From NCBI GenBank assembly GCA_943350635.1, contig CALRAI010000006.1:1-38858 (forward strand): 38,858 nucleotides of DNA, written 5' to 3'. Each line of letters starts with the position of its first letter. The stretch's first letter is position 1. Shown piece by piece: positions 14,896 to 22,251 of this stretch. The DNA comes from Candidatus Uhrbacteria bacterium (GTDB lineage Bacteria; Patescibacteriota; Patescibacteriia; UBA9934). The position numbers and the translations under genes were made by a program. Below the pieces are notes generated by a model. That model ran no database searches and was not told the origin of the DNA. It worked only from the letters and a program-made list of their open reading frames with translations.

Positions 14896-14944
14896 GAGCA
14901 CTCCTGTGTGCCATCTGATCCCGGAATGGGTGCACGATGGACAT
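14867..14944 (-). CDS. 25-aa upstream ORF overlapping the 381-aa gene
   Basis: A GGGAGG Shine-Dalgarno 5 nt before ATG opens a 25-codon ORF (MSIVHPFRDQMAHRSA...) that runs in another frame past the start of the 381-aa gene and stops 26 nt inside it. It is a candidate leader for translational coupling; the peptide itself shows no features. Confidence 0.4.
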   Translation of the reverse strand: MSIVHPFRDQMAHRSAHESGTADRS

Positions 14945-15007
14945 AAAATCCTCCCATAATTTCAAGAAAAGAACAAACAAAACATCGACCGCCGTGCATA
15001 GCCTACC

Positions 15008-15037
15008 TTGACCAAAGCGTAACGAATATCATATACT
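15008..15037 (+). promoter_or_regulatory. tRNA-Ile promoter
   Basis: TTGACC, 18-bp spacer, TATACT on the plus strand. The start point would be about 18 nt before the mature tRNA-Ile 5' end. Confidence 0.7.
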
Positions 15038-15061
15038 TCTCTCGCTTTTCCACTACATTTT

Positions 15062-15138
15062 GGGTGTGTAGCTCAGTTGGTTAGAGCGTCTCTCTGATAA
15101 GGAGAAGGTCGATGGTTCGAATCCATCCACACCCACCA
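15062..15138 (+). tRNA. tRNA-Ile (GAT)
   Basis: This 77-nt gene has acceptor GGGTGTG/CACACCC, D arm with GGTT loop, anticodon stem TCTCT/GGAGA with loop CTGATAA (anticodon GAT), T arm GATGG-TTCGAAT-CCATC and encoded CCA. Confidence 0.97.
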
Positions 15139-15142
15139 GTAT

Positions 15143-15264
15143 GGAAACTGCTTAAAATCGTCCATGACTTTGTCGTCGTCTGCGCTCCTCGCTCAACGTA
15201 CCAAGAAGTACGCCTCGCGATGTGCTCGACGTCTCCTCGTCCTGAACAATTTTAAGCAGTTTCC
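15143..15264. repeat. 122-bp inverted-repeat element between two tRNA genes
   Basis: Perfect 16-bp arms GGAAACTGCTTAAAAT / ATTTTAAGCAGTTTCC flank about 90 bp whose centre is CGTAC-caagaa-GTACG. It fills the whole spacer between tRNA-Ile and tRNA-Phe and encodes nothing. If co-transcribed it would fold as one long hairpin separating the two tRNA precursors; a REP/MITE-like origin is also possible. Confidence 0.7.
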
Positions 15265-15271
15265 CCGCTAC

Positions 15272-15346
15272 GCCTGGGTAGCTCAGTGGTAGAGCAAGGG
15301 TCTGAAGAACCCTGTGTCGTCAGTTCGATTCTGACCCCAGGCACCA
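15272..15346 (+). tRNA. tRNA-Phe (GAA)
   Basis: This 75-nt gene has acceptor GCCTGGG/CCCAGGC, D arm GCTC/GAGC, anticodon stem AGGGT/ACCCT with loop CTGAAGA (anticodon GAA), T arm GTCAG-TTCGATT-CTGAC and encoded CCA. It probably shares the tRNA-Ile promoter. Confidence 0.96.
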
Positions 15347-15347
15347 C

Positions 15348-15375
15348 AAAAAATCCGTCTCACGACGGGTTTTTT
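15348..15375 (+). terminator. terminator of the tRNA-Ile/tRNA-Phe unit
   Basis: AAAAAATCCGTC-tcac-GACGGGTTTTTT immediately follows tRNA-Phe. The NUDIX gene promoter box starts 3 nt after the T run. Confidence 0.85.
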
Positions 15376-15391
15376 GTTATACTTCCAGCAT

Positions 15392-15904
15392 ATGAACCAT
15401 CAAGATGCACTCGTCATCATCCTCAACGATTCTGGGAAGATTATCGGATCAAAACCAAGAAAGGACATCGATAAGATTAAGGACATCGTATGGTGTTGCG
15501 ATGTTCTGGTCATGAATGCAGAACACCAATTATTTCTCTCGAACATTCCCGCAGGTCATCTGTATTCTGGAACATGGGGATCAACAGCCGCAACAATGCT
15601 TCGGGAGAATGAGCTTCCTGGGGATGCCGCATTTCGCGCACTCGAGAAAGAACTCGGCATCGAAGATGTGTCCATTACCAACATTGGCGAAAAGTTCTTT
15701 ATCTATGACGACGGCGTCAAACGAAAGAAAACGATATATCTCTGCGAAACCGAAGACACTCCAACGCCAAACCCCAACGACATCGCAGACATTAGAGCTT
15801 GGACTCGCACCGATCTTGAATCCGCTATACTATCAAATCCGACCATGTTTTCAACAACATTTCTGCAAATTTGGAAACTTGTTAACTCAGAATTGCCTTT
15901 CTAA
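15392..15904 (+). CDS. NUDIX-family hydrolase, IPP isomerase-like
   Basis: This 170-aa protein has the layout of the IPP-isomerase-like Nudix subfamily: an N-terminal strand with DSGKIIGSKPRKDI, a domain with a substrate-loop GHLYSGTWGSTAA, and a modified Nudix box around ENELPGDAAFRALEKELGIED, where the REUXEEXGU core reads ALEKELGIE. The loss of the usual REXXEE Arg and first Glu makes the exact substrate uncertain; house-cleaning of nucleotides or another diphosphate is possible. ATG 15392 has TATACT exactly 8 nt upstream, so the mRNA is probably leaderless. A MazG-like gene follows after 3 nt, so the pair may be a small pyrophosphohydrolase operon. Confidence 0.75.
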   Translation: MNHQDALVIILNDSGKIIGSKPRKDIDKIKDIVWCCDVLVMNAEHQLFLSNIPAGHLYSGTWGSTAATMLRENELPGDAAFRALEKELGIEDVSITNIGEKFFIYDDGVKRKKTIYLCETEDTPTPNPNDIADIRAWTRTDLESAILSNPTMFSTTFLQIWKLVNSELPF

Positions 15905-15907
15905 CTT

Positions 15908-16201
15908 ATGGATATCAATACCCTCCTTCACGAAGGTCGAACCATTTGGGGCAATCAAAAACTCACGCTCTCCGAAATCATCATTCGCCTCAACGTCAGC
16001 ACTGGCGATCTTTCTCGAATTGCACGAAATTCAAACAAAGACCAAGCGGCATTTACTCAAGAAGATCTTGAACGCGAACTCGGCAATATCATCTTTTCCA
16101 CCATTCGATGGTGTGACGATTTGGGACTTGATCCAAAAACATGCATCGAACGTGCGATTGAATGCCAAGAACGATTCGCGAAACAGAATTCAAGTCGATA
16201 G
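15908..16201 (+). CDS. MazG-like all-alpha NTP pyrophosphohydrolase, small
   Basis: The 97-aa helical protein contains a C-terminal stretch (LERELGNIIFSTIRWCDDLGLDP...IERAIECQERF) that fits the MazG/dCTP-pyrophosphatase helix pair, where the acidic E..D metal ligands sit on ELGD..; here the second acidic residue is Asn, so activity is uncertain. The N-terminal helices are compatible with the same fold. It begins 3 nt after the NUDIX gene and is probably co-transcribed. It converges on the 16S rRNA gene, with a terminator at 16217-16238. Confidence 0.6.
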   Translation: MDINTLLHEGRTIWGNQKLTLSEIIIRLNVSTGDLSRIARNSNKDQAAFTQEDLERELGNIIFSTIRWCDDLGLDPKTCIERAIECQERFAKQNSSR

Positions 16202-16216
16202 TCATCGTCAAAACAC

Positions 16217-16238
16217 AAAACGCTTCATCGGCGTTTTT
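16217..16238. terminator. terminator between the MazG-like gene and the 16S trailer
   Basis: AAAACGC-ttcatcg-GCGTTTTT works for the plus-strand gene. In the minus direction it ends in GTTTTGTGTTTTG and could also end the pre-16S transcript. Confidence 0.7.
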
Positions 16239-16278
16239 GATTTACGGACAACCTTGGCACCAGATAATACACAACTTT

Positions 16279-16293
16279 GTGATTACAACGTCC
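16279..16293 (-). promoter_or_regulatory. 3' arm of the pre-16S processing stem
   Basis: GGACGTTGTAATCAC (minus strand) in the trailer is perfectly complementary to the leader arm at 17908-17922. The 15-bp stem would bring both ends of the 16S together for RNase III-type cleavage. Confidence 0.75.
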
Positions 16294-16346
16294 TGCTTCA
16301 TGGCTCTTGCGAGCAATGAAACATCGACCAATCAATGTTTCCATTG

Positions 16347-17845
<1,499 letters not shown>

Positions 17846-17907
17846 AATCCACACTCTTGCGAATGAGGTTCTGTTAAGTGACCAATCTTGCGAAAGGTAT
17901 CAATTGT

Positions 17908-17922
17908 GGACGTTGTAATCAC
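17908..17922 (-). promoter_or_regulatory. 5' arm of the pre-16S processing stem
   Basis: GTGATTACAACGTCC (minus strand), about 65 nt before the mature 5' end, pairs over all 15 positions with the trailer arm at 16279-16293. The rest of the 17846-18017 leader contains no gene. Confidence 0.75.
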
Positions 17923-18017
17923 GTAATTGTTCATTACATGATGCTTGGTTGTTTGCTCTTCAGTTGTGAAGATACGACGTCCGTTGAGGCAGAAAATGCG
18001 TCAACGAATGTGGCAGT

Positions 18018-18046
18018 AGAGTAATGGAACGCCAAAATGCTGTCAA
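18018..18046 (-). promoter_or_regulatory. 16S rRNA promoter
   Basis: TTGACA, 17-bp spacer, TACTCT on the minus strand, about 170 bp upstream of the mature 16S. Confidence 0.7.
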
Positions 18047-18077
18047 GCATGGAACGGTGCGTAAAATGTGGATGCTT

Positions 18078-18785
18078 TTATGTTTTCCGTCTTTTTTGCG
18101 ACTCCCCCGCTCGCCACTCCGCAATCTTTTTATGATTCCCGCCTAAAAGAACGCTTGGTACAGCCAAATCTTCCGTAATCTTCTTCCCGAGCGTTCGCGT
18201 ATACACTTCCGGCCTTGTGTACTGCGGGTACTCTAAAAACCCCTCCGTGTCGTGCGATTCCTCATGCAGCGTTTCCACATTCCCGAGAACGCCTGGGATC
18301 TGCCGTGCAATCGCATCGGTCATCACCAATGCCGGAAGCTCACCGCCGGTCAGCACAAAATTCCCAATCGATAACGCTTCATCAGCGACCACTTCCTCAA
18401 CTCGATGATCTATACCCTCATAGCGACCGCAAATAAAAATCACCTGATCATATCCCGCCAGTCGCTTGGCATCCGCCTGCGTAAACCGCTTCCCGCTTGC
18501 CGATGTCACAATCACTCTCACCATCGGAATATGTTTCCGTAAAAACTTTTTCCGCAAACGAATCGCCTCCACCGCATCATCAATGGGCTGCACCGTCATC
18601 ACCATCCCCGCCCCTCCCCCATACGGCGTATCATCAACTTTCTTGTGTTTATCCTTCGAAAACTTTCGCAAATTATGCCCCGTAATTTTGATCAACTTTT
18701 CCTTCTGCGCACGCCCCAAAATCGACGCCTTTGCATACGGCGACACGACTTCCGGAAAAAGAGCAATGATATCGAAATGGGTCAT
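18078..18785 (-). CDS. trmD: tRNA (guanine-37-N1)-methyltransferase
   Basis: The 235-aa SPOUT methyltransferase makes m1G37 in tRNAs with a G36 anticodon, preventing frameshifts. Family motifs are DDTPYGGGAGMVM, the knot ICGRYEGIDHRV, LSIGNFVLTGGE and EYPQYTRPEVY. ATG 18785 (MTHFDIIALFPE) is the family start and overlaps the cupin stop by 4 nt; the track start is too long. The order rpsP-khpA-(cupin)-trmD resembles the common rpsP-khpA-rimM-trmD operon with rimM absent. The gene ends just before the 16S promoter on the same strand. Confidence 0.97.
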   Translation of the reverse strand: MTHFDIIALFPEVVSPYAKASILGRAQKEKLIKITGHNLRKFSKDKHKKVDDTPYGGGAGMVMTVQPIDDAVEAIRLRKKFLRKHIPMVRVIVTSASGKRFTQADAKRLAGYDQVIFICGRYEGIDHRVEEVVADEALSIGNFVLTGGELPALVMTDAIARQIPGVLGNVETLHEESHDTEGFLEYPQYTRPEVYTRTLGKKITEDLAVPSVLLGGNHKKIAEWRAGESQKRRKT

Positions 18786-19051
18786 ATCTTCTCTCCAAAA
18801 ATATACGTACACCCATTCTCCCCCATTCTCACGGAATGCGCAGTGTTCGCAGGGATATCAAAACGATCACCGGGCTTGTATTCGCTCTCTTCGTCATTGA
18901 TGGTAATAAAAATATTCCCACTCACCACAATATGTGCCGTGTCGCCATCGTGTTGATGAGCAGGATAAATAACACTGGCGTTGTCGTGCCATTCATTTAT
19001 GTCGGAATATCCATCCGCGGATAACGTGGATCGTGCGTCGTCAATGATCAT
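18782..19051 (-). CDS. small cupin-domain protein
   Basis: This 89-aa protein is a single cupin barrel: motif 1 is HQHDGDTAHIVVSGN (two His, and a Gly turn), and motif 2 is KPGDRFDIPANTAHSV with the PxxxxH signature. Such minimal cupins bind a metal and often a small ligand; the substrate is unknown. It sits where rimM is usual, directly after a terminator-like hairpin (19053-19090), and overlaps trmD by 4 nt, so trmD translation is coupled to it. No Shine-Dalgarno is visible. Confidence 0.82.
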   Translation of the reverse strand: MIIDDARSTLSADGYSDINEWHDNASVIYPAHQHDGDTAHIVVSGNIFITINDEESEYKPGDRFDIPANTAHSVRMGENGCTYIFGEKI

Positions 19052-19052
19052 A

Positions 19053-19090
19053 AAACAAAACTACCGTGCCCAATTATGGTACCACGGTAG
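19053..19090 (-). terminator. terminator or attenuator between khpA and cupin-trmD
   Basis: CTACCGTG-14nt-CACGGTAG followed on the minus strand by TTTTGTTTT, which runs directly into the cupin ATG. It would end rpsP/khpA transcripts or limit read-through into cupin-trmD. Confidence 0.65.
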
Positions 19091-19109
19091 CTCCAGAACG
19101 AAAGATGAA

Positions 19110-19481
19110 CTAGAAGGTAAGACTGTCAACAGAATCCGCGTCTTCGTCCTTTTGCTCAACGTCTCCAGCAAGTGCTGCTGCCACGGTTGCGGCTGCCGCA
19201 CCAGTATCGTCGCCCATTGCTGCACGACGAGTGCTCGATGCCGGAGCATCAATACGGAAGGAGACGCGCATATTTGCCTTTGCGCCAATGGTTGCAAGCA
19301 ACGTGCGAATCGCAACCGCAGTTTTTCCACTCTTTCCAATAACATACCCTGTGTCCTCTGGCGCAGTATGCACCGTAATCAACACACCTTGCTCGTCCAC
19401 TTTTCTATCCGATCGTACCTCTTCTGGTTTATTCACCAATGCTTTCACAATGAACTCCACAAACTGCTGATCAAACTCCAT
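19110..19481 (-). CDS. khpA: KH-domain RNA-binding protein KhpA with C-terminal tail
   Basis: The first ~80 residues of this 123-aa protein form a type-II KH domain with the GxxG loop in YVIGKSGKTAVAIRTLL, as in KhpA, a small RNA-binding partner of KhpB/Jag involved in translation and cell division in Firmicutes. Family members normally stop at about 75-80 aa; here a further ~45 residues (Ala-rich, then an acidic DEDADSVDS end) form a disordered tail. ATG 19481 is chosen; the track start 28 codons upstream would cross a terminator. A GGAGG lies further upstream (about 25 nt). Confidence 0.88.
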   Translation of the reverse strand: MEFDQQFVEFIVKALVNKPEEVRSDRKVDEQGVLITVHTAPEDTGYVIGKSGKTAVAIRTLLATIGAKANMRVSFRIDAPASSTRRAAMGDDTGAAAATVAAALAGDVEQKDEDADSVDSLTF

Positions 19482-19518
19482 AAAAACAGGATTTAAGATT
19501 CCAATGCCTCCATAATAC

Positions 19519-19546
19519 AAAAAGCGACGTCCCATGGGAACGTCGC
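19519..19546 (-). terminator. terminator between rpsP and khpA
   Basis: GGCGACGTTCCCATGGGACGTCGCTTTTTG on the minus strand is a strong GC stem with a T run. khpA beyond it needs read-through or its own promoter (a TATTAT follows the T run). Confidence 0.75.
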
Positions 19547-19567
19547 CCTGTGCATGATCGCTCATTC

Positions 19568-19888
19568 TTACGCTGCGGCCTTTGCTTTCTTGTCCGCAAT
19601 CGTCTTTGCACGAGCCTTTGTAATAGTGATTTTGTTCTCTTTCTTACCCTTCATCAATCCAAGATCGATAAACAGGTTCTTCACCGTTGCGCTTGGCTGT
19701 GCACCAACACTCAACCAATACTCAGCACGTTCCTTGTTCACGACGGTGTCCTTACGATCAGCACGTGGATCAAGATTCCCAATCACCTCAATTGCTGGTG
19801 ACCATGGATCTTTCGTTCCATCCTGCACAACGATTCGATAATATGGCTGCTTGCGCTTTCCTGTACGTGACAATCGAATAGTGGTCAT
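19568..19888 (-). CDS. rpsP: 30S ribosomal protein bS16
   Basis: This 106-aa small-subunit protein matches bS16: MTTIRLSRTGKRKQPYYRIVV, then PAIEVIGNLDPR, ERAEYWLSVGAQPSATV and a lysine-rich C-terminus. It binds 16S helices H15/H17 and stabilises the platform/body. ATG 19888 is the family start; the track ORF begins 23 codons upstream. It is followed by a strong terminator. The position near 16S rRNA and trmD is a common arrangement. Confidence 0.96.
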   Translation of the reverse strand: MTTIRLSRTGKRKQPYYRIVVQDGTKDPWSPAIEVIGNLDPRADRKDTVVNKERAEYWLSVGAQPSATVKNLFIDLGLMKGKKENKITITKARAKTIADKKAKAAA

Positions 19889-19956
19889 AGAAAAATACAC
19901 GAATGATGGCAATAGAATGCTCCACGGCCAAAAGTTTGTCAAGACCTGTAGGGGCA

Positions 19957-20097
19957 TTACCCTTCAAACTCCGAACAATTCATCACAATTCGGTACACGC
20001 ATTTCTCACTCCGGCAAATGACTTTGCACTTTTCGTTCTCACATTTCGCGCCACAGATCGGACACGTCATGGAGATATCAATGGTTTCGTTAGTCAT
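19957..20097 (-). CDS. 46-aa cysteine-rich zinc-ribbon-like microprotein
   Basis: This ORF is below the track cutoff. It encodes 46 aa with seven cysteines: CPIC (12, 15), then C19, C24, C28, C33 and C41. The CPxCG pair and spaced Cys pairs suggest one zinc site or two small ones. It is divergent from the GGCT-like gene, with 28 bp between the starts. No Shine-Dalgarno is obvious. Function is unknown; a nucleic-acid or protein-binding adaptor is the usual guess for such ribbons. Confidence 0.6.
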   Translation of the reverse strand: MTNETIDISMTCPICGAKCENEKCKVICRSEKCVYRIVMNCSEFEG

Positions 20098-20125
20098 ATA
20101 TTTGAATCTGTTACAATTTTACTAT

Positions 20126-20605
20126 ATGAAGCTTTACTTCGGTTTTGGCGCAAATTCTCACCCCGATATGATTCGGGCAATTACCGGCCAAGGCGCACTC
20201 AGTTTCCCGGCGACGATTACAGGATTCGCGCTGTGCATTGAGTCGTTTCAATACATCACCAAAGTAGCTCAAAATATTCTCCGAAATCATTGGGACGAAA
20301 GTTTTGTGTCCTACGGCATCGTCAAAAGATCGAAAGCCTCGGTTTCTGGTCGACTGTGGCTATTAACGAATGCGCAACGCGAGGCAATTCGAAACTGGGA
20401 AATTATTGGCGTTTGGAGCCACGAATGCTCGGTACAAGCAACCATCTCCCTTCTCGGCCTCCCGATTTCAATACCAGCCGAATCCGAAGAGCTCCTAGGG
20501 AATCACGTCACCATCGTTCCCGGCGATCATTACGAGCCATTTATTGTTCCCAAAGAAAAGATTCTCGCCGTTGCAACCGACGTTCGACGAACAACATTCG
20601 CGTAA
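20126..20605 (+). CDS. gamma-glutamylcyclotransferase-like (GGCT fold) protein
   Basis: This 159-aa protein starts with MKLYFGFGANSHPDMI, equivalent to the YFAYGSN phosphate-type loop that opens GGCT/BtrG-fold enzymes. These cyclise gamma-glutamyl amines or remodel side chains. The rest shows the expected strand-rich barrel, with PGDHYEPFIVPKEKI near the end. The catalytic Glu cannot be placed with confidence, so the substrate is open. ATG 20126 is used because TACAAT lies exactly 8 nt upstream; the 36 earlier codons in the track overlap the divergent gene. Confidence 0.65.
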   Translation: MKLYFGFGANSHPDMIRAITGQGALSFPATITGFALCIESFQYITKVAQNILRNHWDESFVSYGIVKRSKASVSGRLWLLTNAQREAIRNWEIIGVWSHECSVQATISLLGLPISIPAESEELLGNHVTIVPGDHYEPFIVPKEKILAVATDVRRTTFA

Positions 20606-20608
20606 TTG

Positions 20609-20637
20609 TTGACTTTTTAGGCGAATAACGGTATTCT
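20609..20637 (+). promoter_or_regulatory. promoter of the frameshifted orphan gene
   Basis: TTGACT, 17-bp spacer, TATTCT. The leader is about 44 nt and contains AAGGAG 4 nt before ATG 20688. Confidence 0.7.
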
Positions 20638-20687
20638 TTCCGGTTGTCGACGCATTACGCGAACGATAGAACCCTCCAAGGAGCCTC

Positions 20688-21031
20688 ATGCAATACGTTC
20701 TTCAAATCAACCCACGTGGCGTCGGCCTCGTCCCCCCCACATCATTACCGGGTACATCGTCACCGCGAACTGGAGCATCACCAACTCACTGTTCGAGTCC
20801 ATGGACAGCGCAGCGGGCGAATGCCTGTTCATCTTTCGTGAAGCCAGGGACTGGGGACACGCTTGCAGAGTGGCTCGCCGCGCGATCAGCGAGATTCCGG
20901 ACCGCAAACTCCGGAGAATTTTCATCCGCGGCACCATGGTCGAGCCGCTCGAGAGCATCACCATAACCGGAACGATGCCCGAGAGCGGAGGAGTCCAGGG
21001 AAAGTACCTGGCGCAACTCTTGGTGGAATAG
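20688..21031 (+). pseudogene. orphan gene split by a frameshift at a C7 run
   Basis: The start is well supported: promoter, AAGGAG, then ATG (MQYVLQINPRGVGLV). At TCCCCCCCA (20731-20739) the frame of start gives a low-complexity reading. The frame reached by a one-base backward shift gives a coherent protein to 21031 (PHIITGYIVTANW...DRKLRRIFIRGTMVEP...), ending just before a terminator. The joined product would be about 114 aa, of unknown family. Explanations: sequencing or assembly loss of one C, a true frameshift mutation, or -1 ribosomal or polymerase slippage on C7. Style (Shine-Dalgarno, GC-rich terminator) matches the other orphan loci. Confidence 0.6.
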
Positions 21032-21051
21032 CCAACCACCGCACGCCTACA

Positions 21052-21100
21052 CCGCATCCGTTCGAAGAGCCAATCCCGGCTCTCACGGGTGCGGCTTTTC
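21052..21100 (+). terminator. GC-rich terminator of the frameshifted gene
   Basis: CCGCATCCG...CGGGTGCGG (one G.U) encloses AGAGCC-aatccc-GGCTCT and is followed by CTTTTC. The rest of 21032-21158 holds only the TATAAT box of the next gene. Confidence 0.65.
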
Positions 21101-21158
21101 GATTTACAAAGTGTAATTTTTATCTGTTACAATTACTTGAGAATATAATAATTGTGCT

Positions 21159-21989
21159 ATGTATTTTTTGAGTAAATCGAACGGCTGGCACTTCGATATT
21201 ACGATTATGATACTTTTAGTGATAGTTGTTTTTGCTATTCCGCCATTCAACGTACCAGAAAACGGAACACTCGTAACAGCGGCTACTGCTATTTTTGCAG
21301 TTGTTTCGGGATTTTTTATTGCCGATGCAATGGCAAATTACCTAACGCTACAAGGTTTAATTGCCGAAGAAAATTCTCTTCATATTTCCTTAATTAATGA
21401 TCTTGAGGATAAAAATCTCCTTCCTAAGGAAACTGAAAATATTCGAAAAGCTATTGATGCCTATCTCATTGCTCAACTTGATGTACCAGAACTTGATCAT
21501 GTTGCTTTCACAAAAGATGAATTTAATGCGCTAATCTGCTGTCTCCATGAGTATATTCAAAAGCTAAAGAATAACCACGAGACTTTATCAAACGATATTC
21601 AATCTAAACGTGCCGAAATGGTTCGAATTAATCAGGAAATTTCCCTCACGGCACATGTAAATCTTGGAGCTACTCACTGGCTTCTCCTCCTAACTCTTGC
21701 ATGCGTAGTTGCTATCACCGTACTTGCATTACGTGACGGAGGTATTCTTATGAACATCATCACGATCGGAATGCTTTTAGGAACTCAAGGGGTGCTCATA
21801 GTCTTGCGAGATGTAGATAATAATAGATTCCTACAAAAGAAACTTGCATTTAAAAATCCTCAACAAGTTTTTTCCACCCTAAAACGACCACCATACTATC
21901 CGCCGTCAAGTAAAAAGAATCAACGAACTCCAAATAGCAATGGGCACTATCGAATAAGAAATCCGGAAGGAAAAATTATACAAATCTAA
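21159..21989 (+). CDS. membrane protein with central coiled coil, DUF4239/bestrophin-like layout
   Basis: The 276-aa protein has two N-terminal membrane helices (about residues 15-33 and 40-62), a soluble helical middle of about 100 residues with a predicted coiled coil (KLKNNHETLSNDIQSKRAEMVRINQ), two further helices (residues ~170-190 and ~195-215), and a basic, Pro-rich C-terminus. This two-plus-two pattern resembles DUF4239/bestrophin-like proteins, but the resemblance is architectural only. TATAAT lies 9 nt before the ATG. The A/T content is higher than in the neighbours, with more Ile/Lys/Asn codons, hinting at a separate origin. Confidence 0.6.
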   Translation: MYFLSKSNGWHFDITIMILLVIVVFAIPPFNVPENGTLVTAATAIFAVVSGFFIADAMANYLTLQGLIAEENSLHISLINDLEDKNLLPKETENIRKAIDAYLIAQLDVPELDHVAFTKDEFNALICCLHEYIQKLKNNHETLSNDIQSKRAEMVRINQEISLTAHVNLGATHWLLLLTLACVVAITVLALRDGGILMNIITIGMLLGTQGVLIVLRDVDNNRFLQKKLAFKNPQQVFSTLKRPPYYPPSSKKNQRTPNSNGHYRIRNPEGKIIQI

Positions 21990-22032
21990 TACATGCAATA
22001 AGGTTTTCTGAGCTCTGCTATACTTTCCTTAT

Positions 22033-22209
22033 ATGATCCCCGCTGGAATATTCCTTCTTCTCCTGGGCCTTGGCCTCTTTATTGGCGCCGGCATTCAACT
22101 CGACGACGCTCCCGGCGTTGAACGCAATCATCTCTTCATTATGCTCGCCGGCCTTGGCAGCATTATTGTTGGTGGAATTTTACTGTACGGAAAAGTGTTT
22201 GGAGGATAA
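22033..22209 (+). CDS. 58-aa two-helix membrane protein
   Basis: This ORF falls just under the track cutoff. It has two hydrophobic helices (IFLLLLGLGLFIGAGIQL and LFIMLAGLGSIIVGGILLYG) joined by a short polar, acidic loop. TATACT lies exactly 8 nt before the ATG and a perfect terminator follows 7 nt after the stop, so it is a self-contained transcription unit. No family is recognised. Confidence 0.7.
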   Translation: MIPAGIFLLLLGLGLFIGAGIQLDDAPGVERNHLFIMLAGLGSIIVGGILLYGKVFGG

Positions 22210-22216
22210 TTGATTC

Positions 22217-22248
22217 AAAAAACATGACCGCAATGGTCATGTTTTTTT
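22217..22248. terminator. bidirectional terminator
   Basis: AAAAAACATGACC-gcaat-GGTCATGTTTTTTT serves the 58-aa gene and the convergent methyltransferase gene. Confidence 0.9.
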
Positions 22249-22251
22249 CAC

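Noticed and set aside
15516-16319. 267-aa plus-strand ORF
   Set aside because: It is another frame of the NUDIX and MazG-like genes and runs past their stops; low-complexity composition and no motifs.
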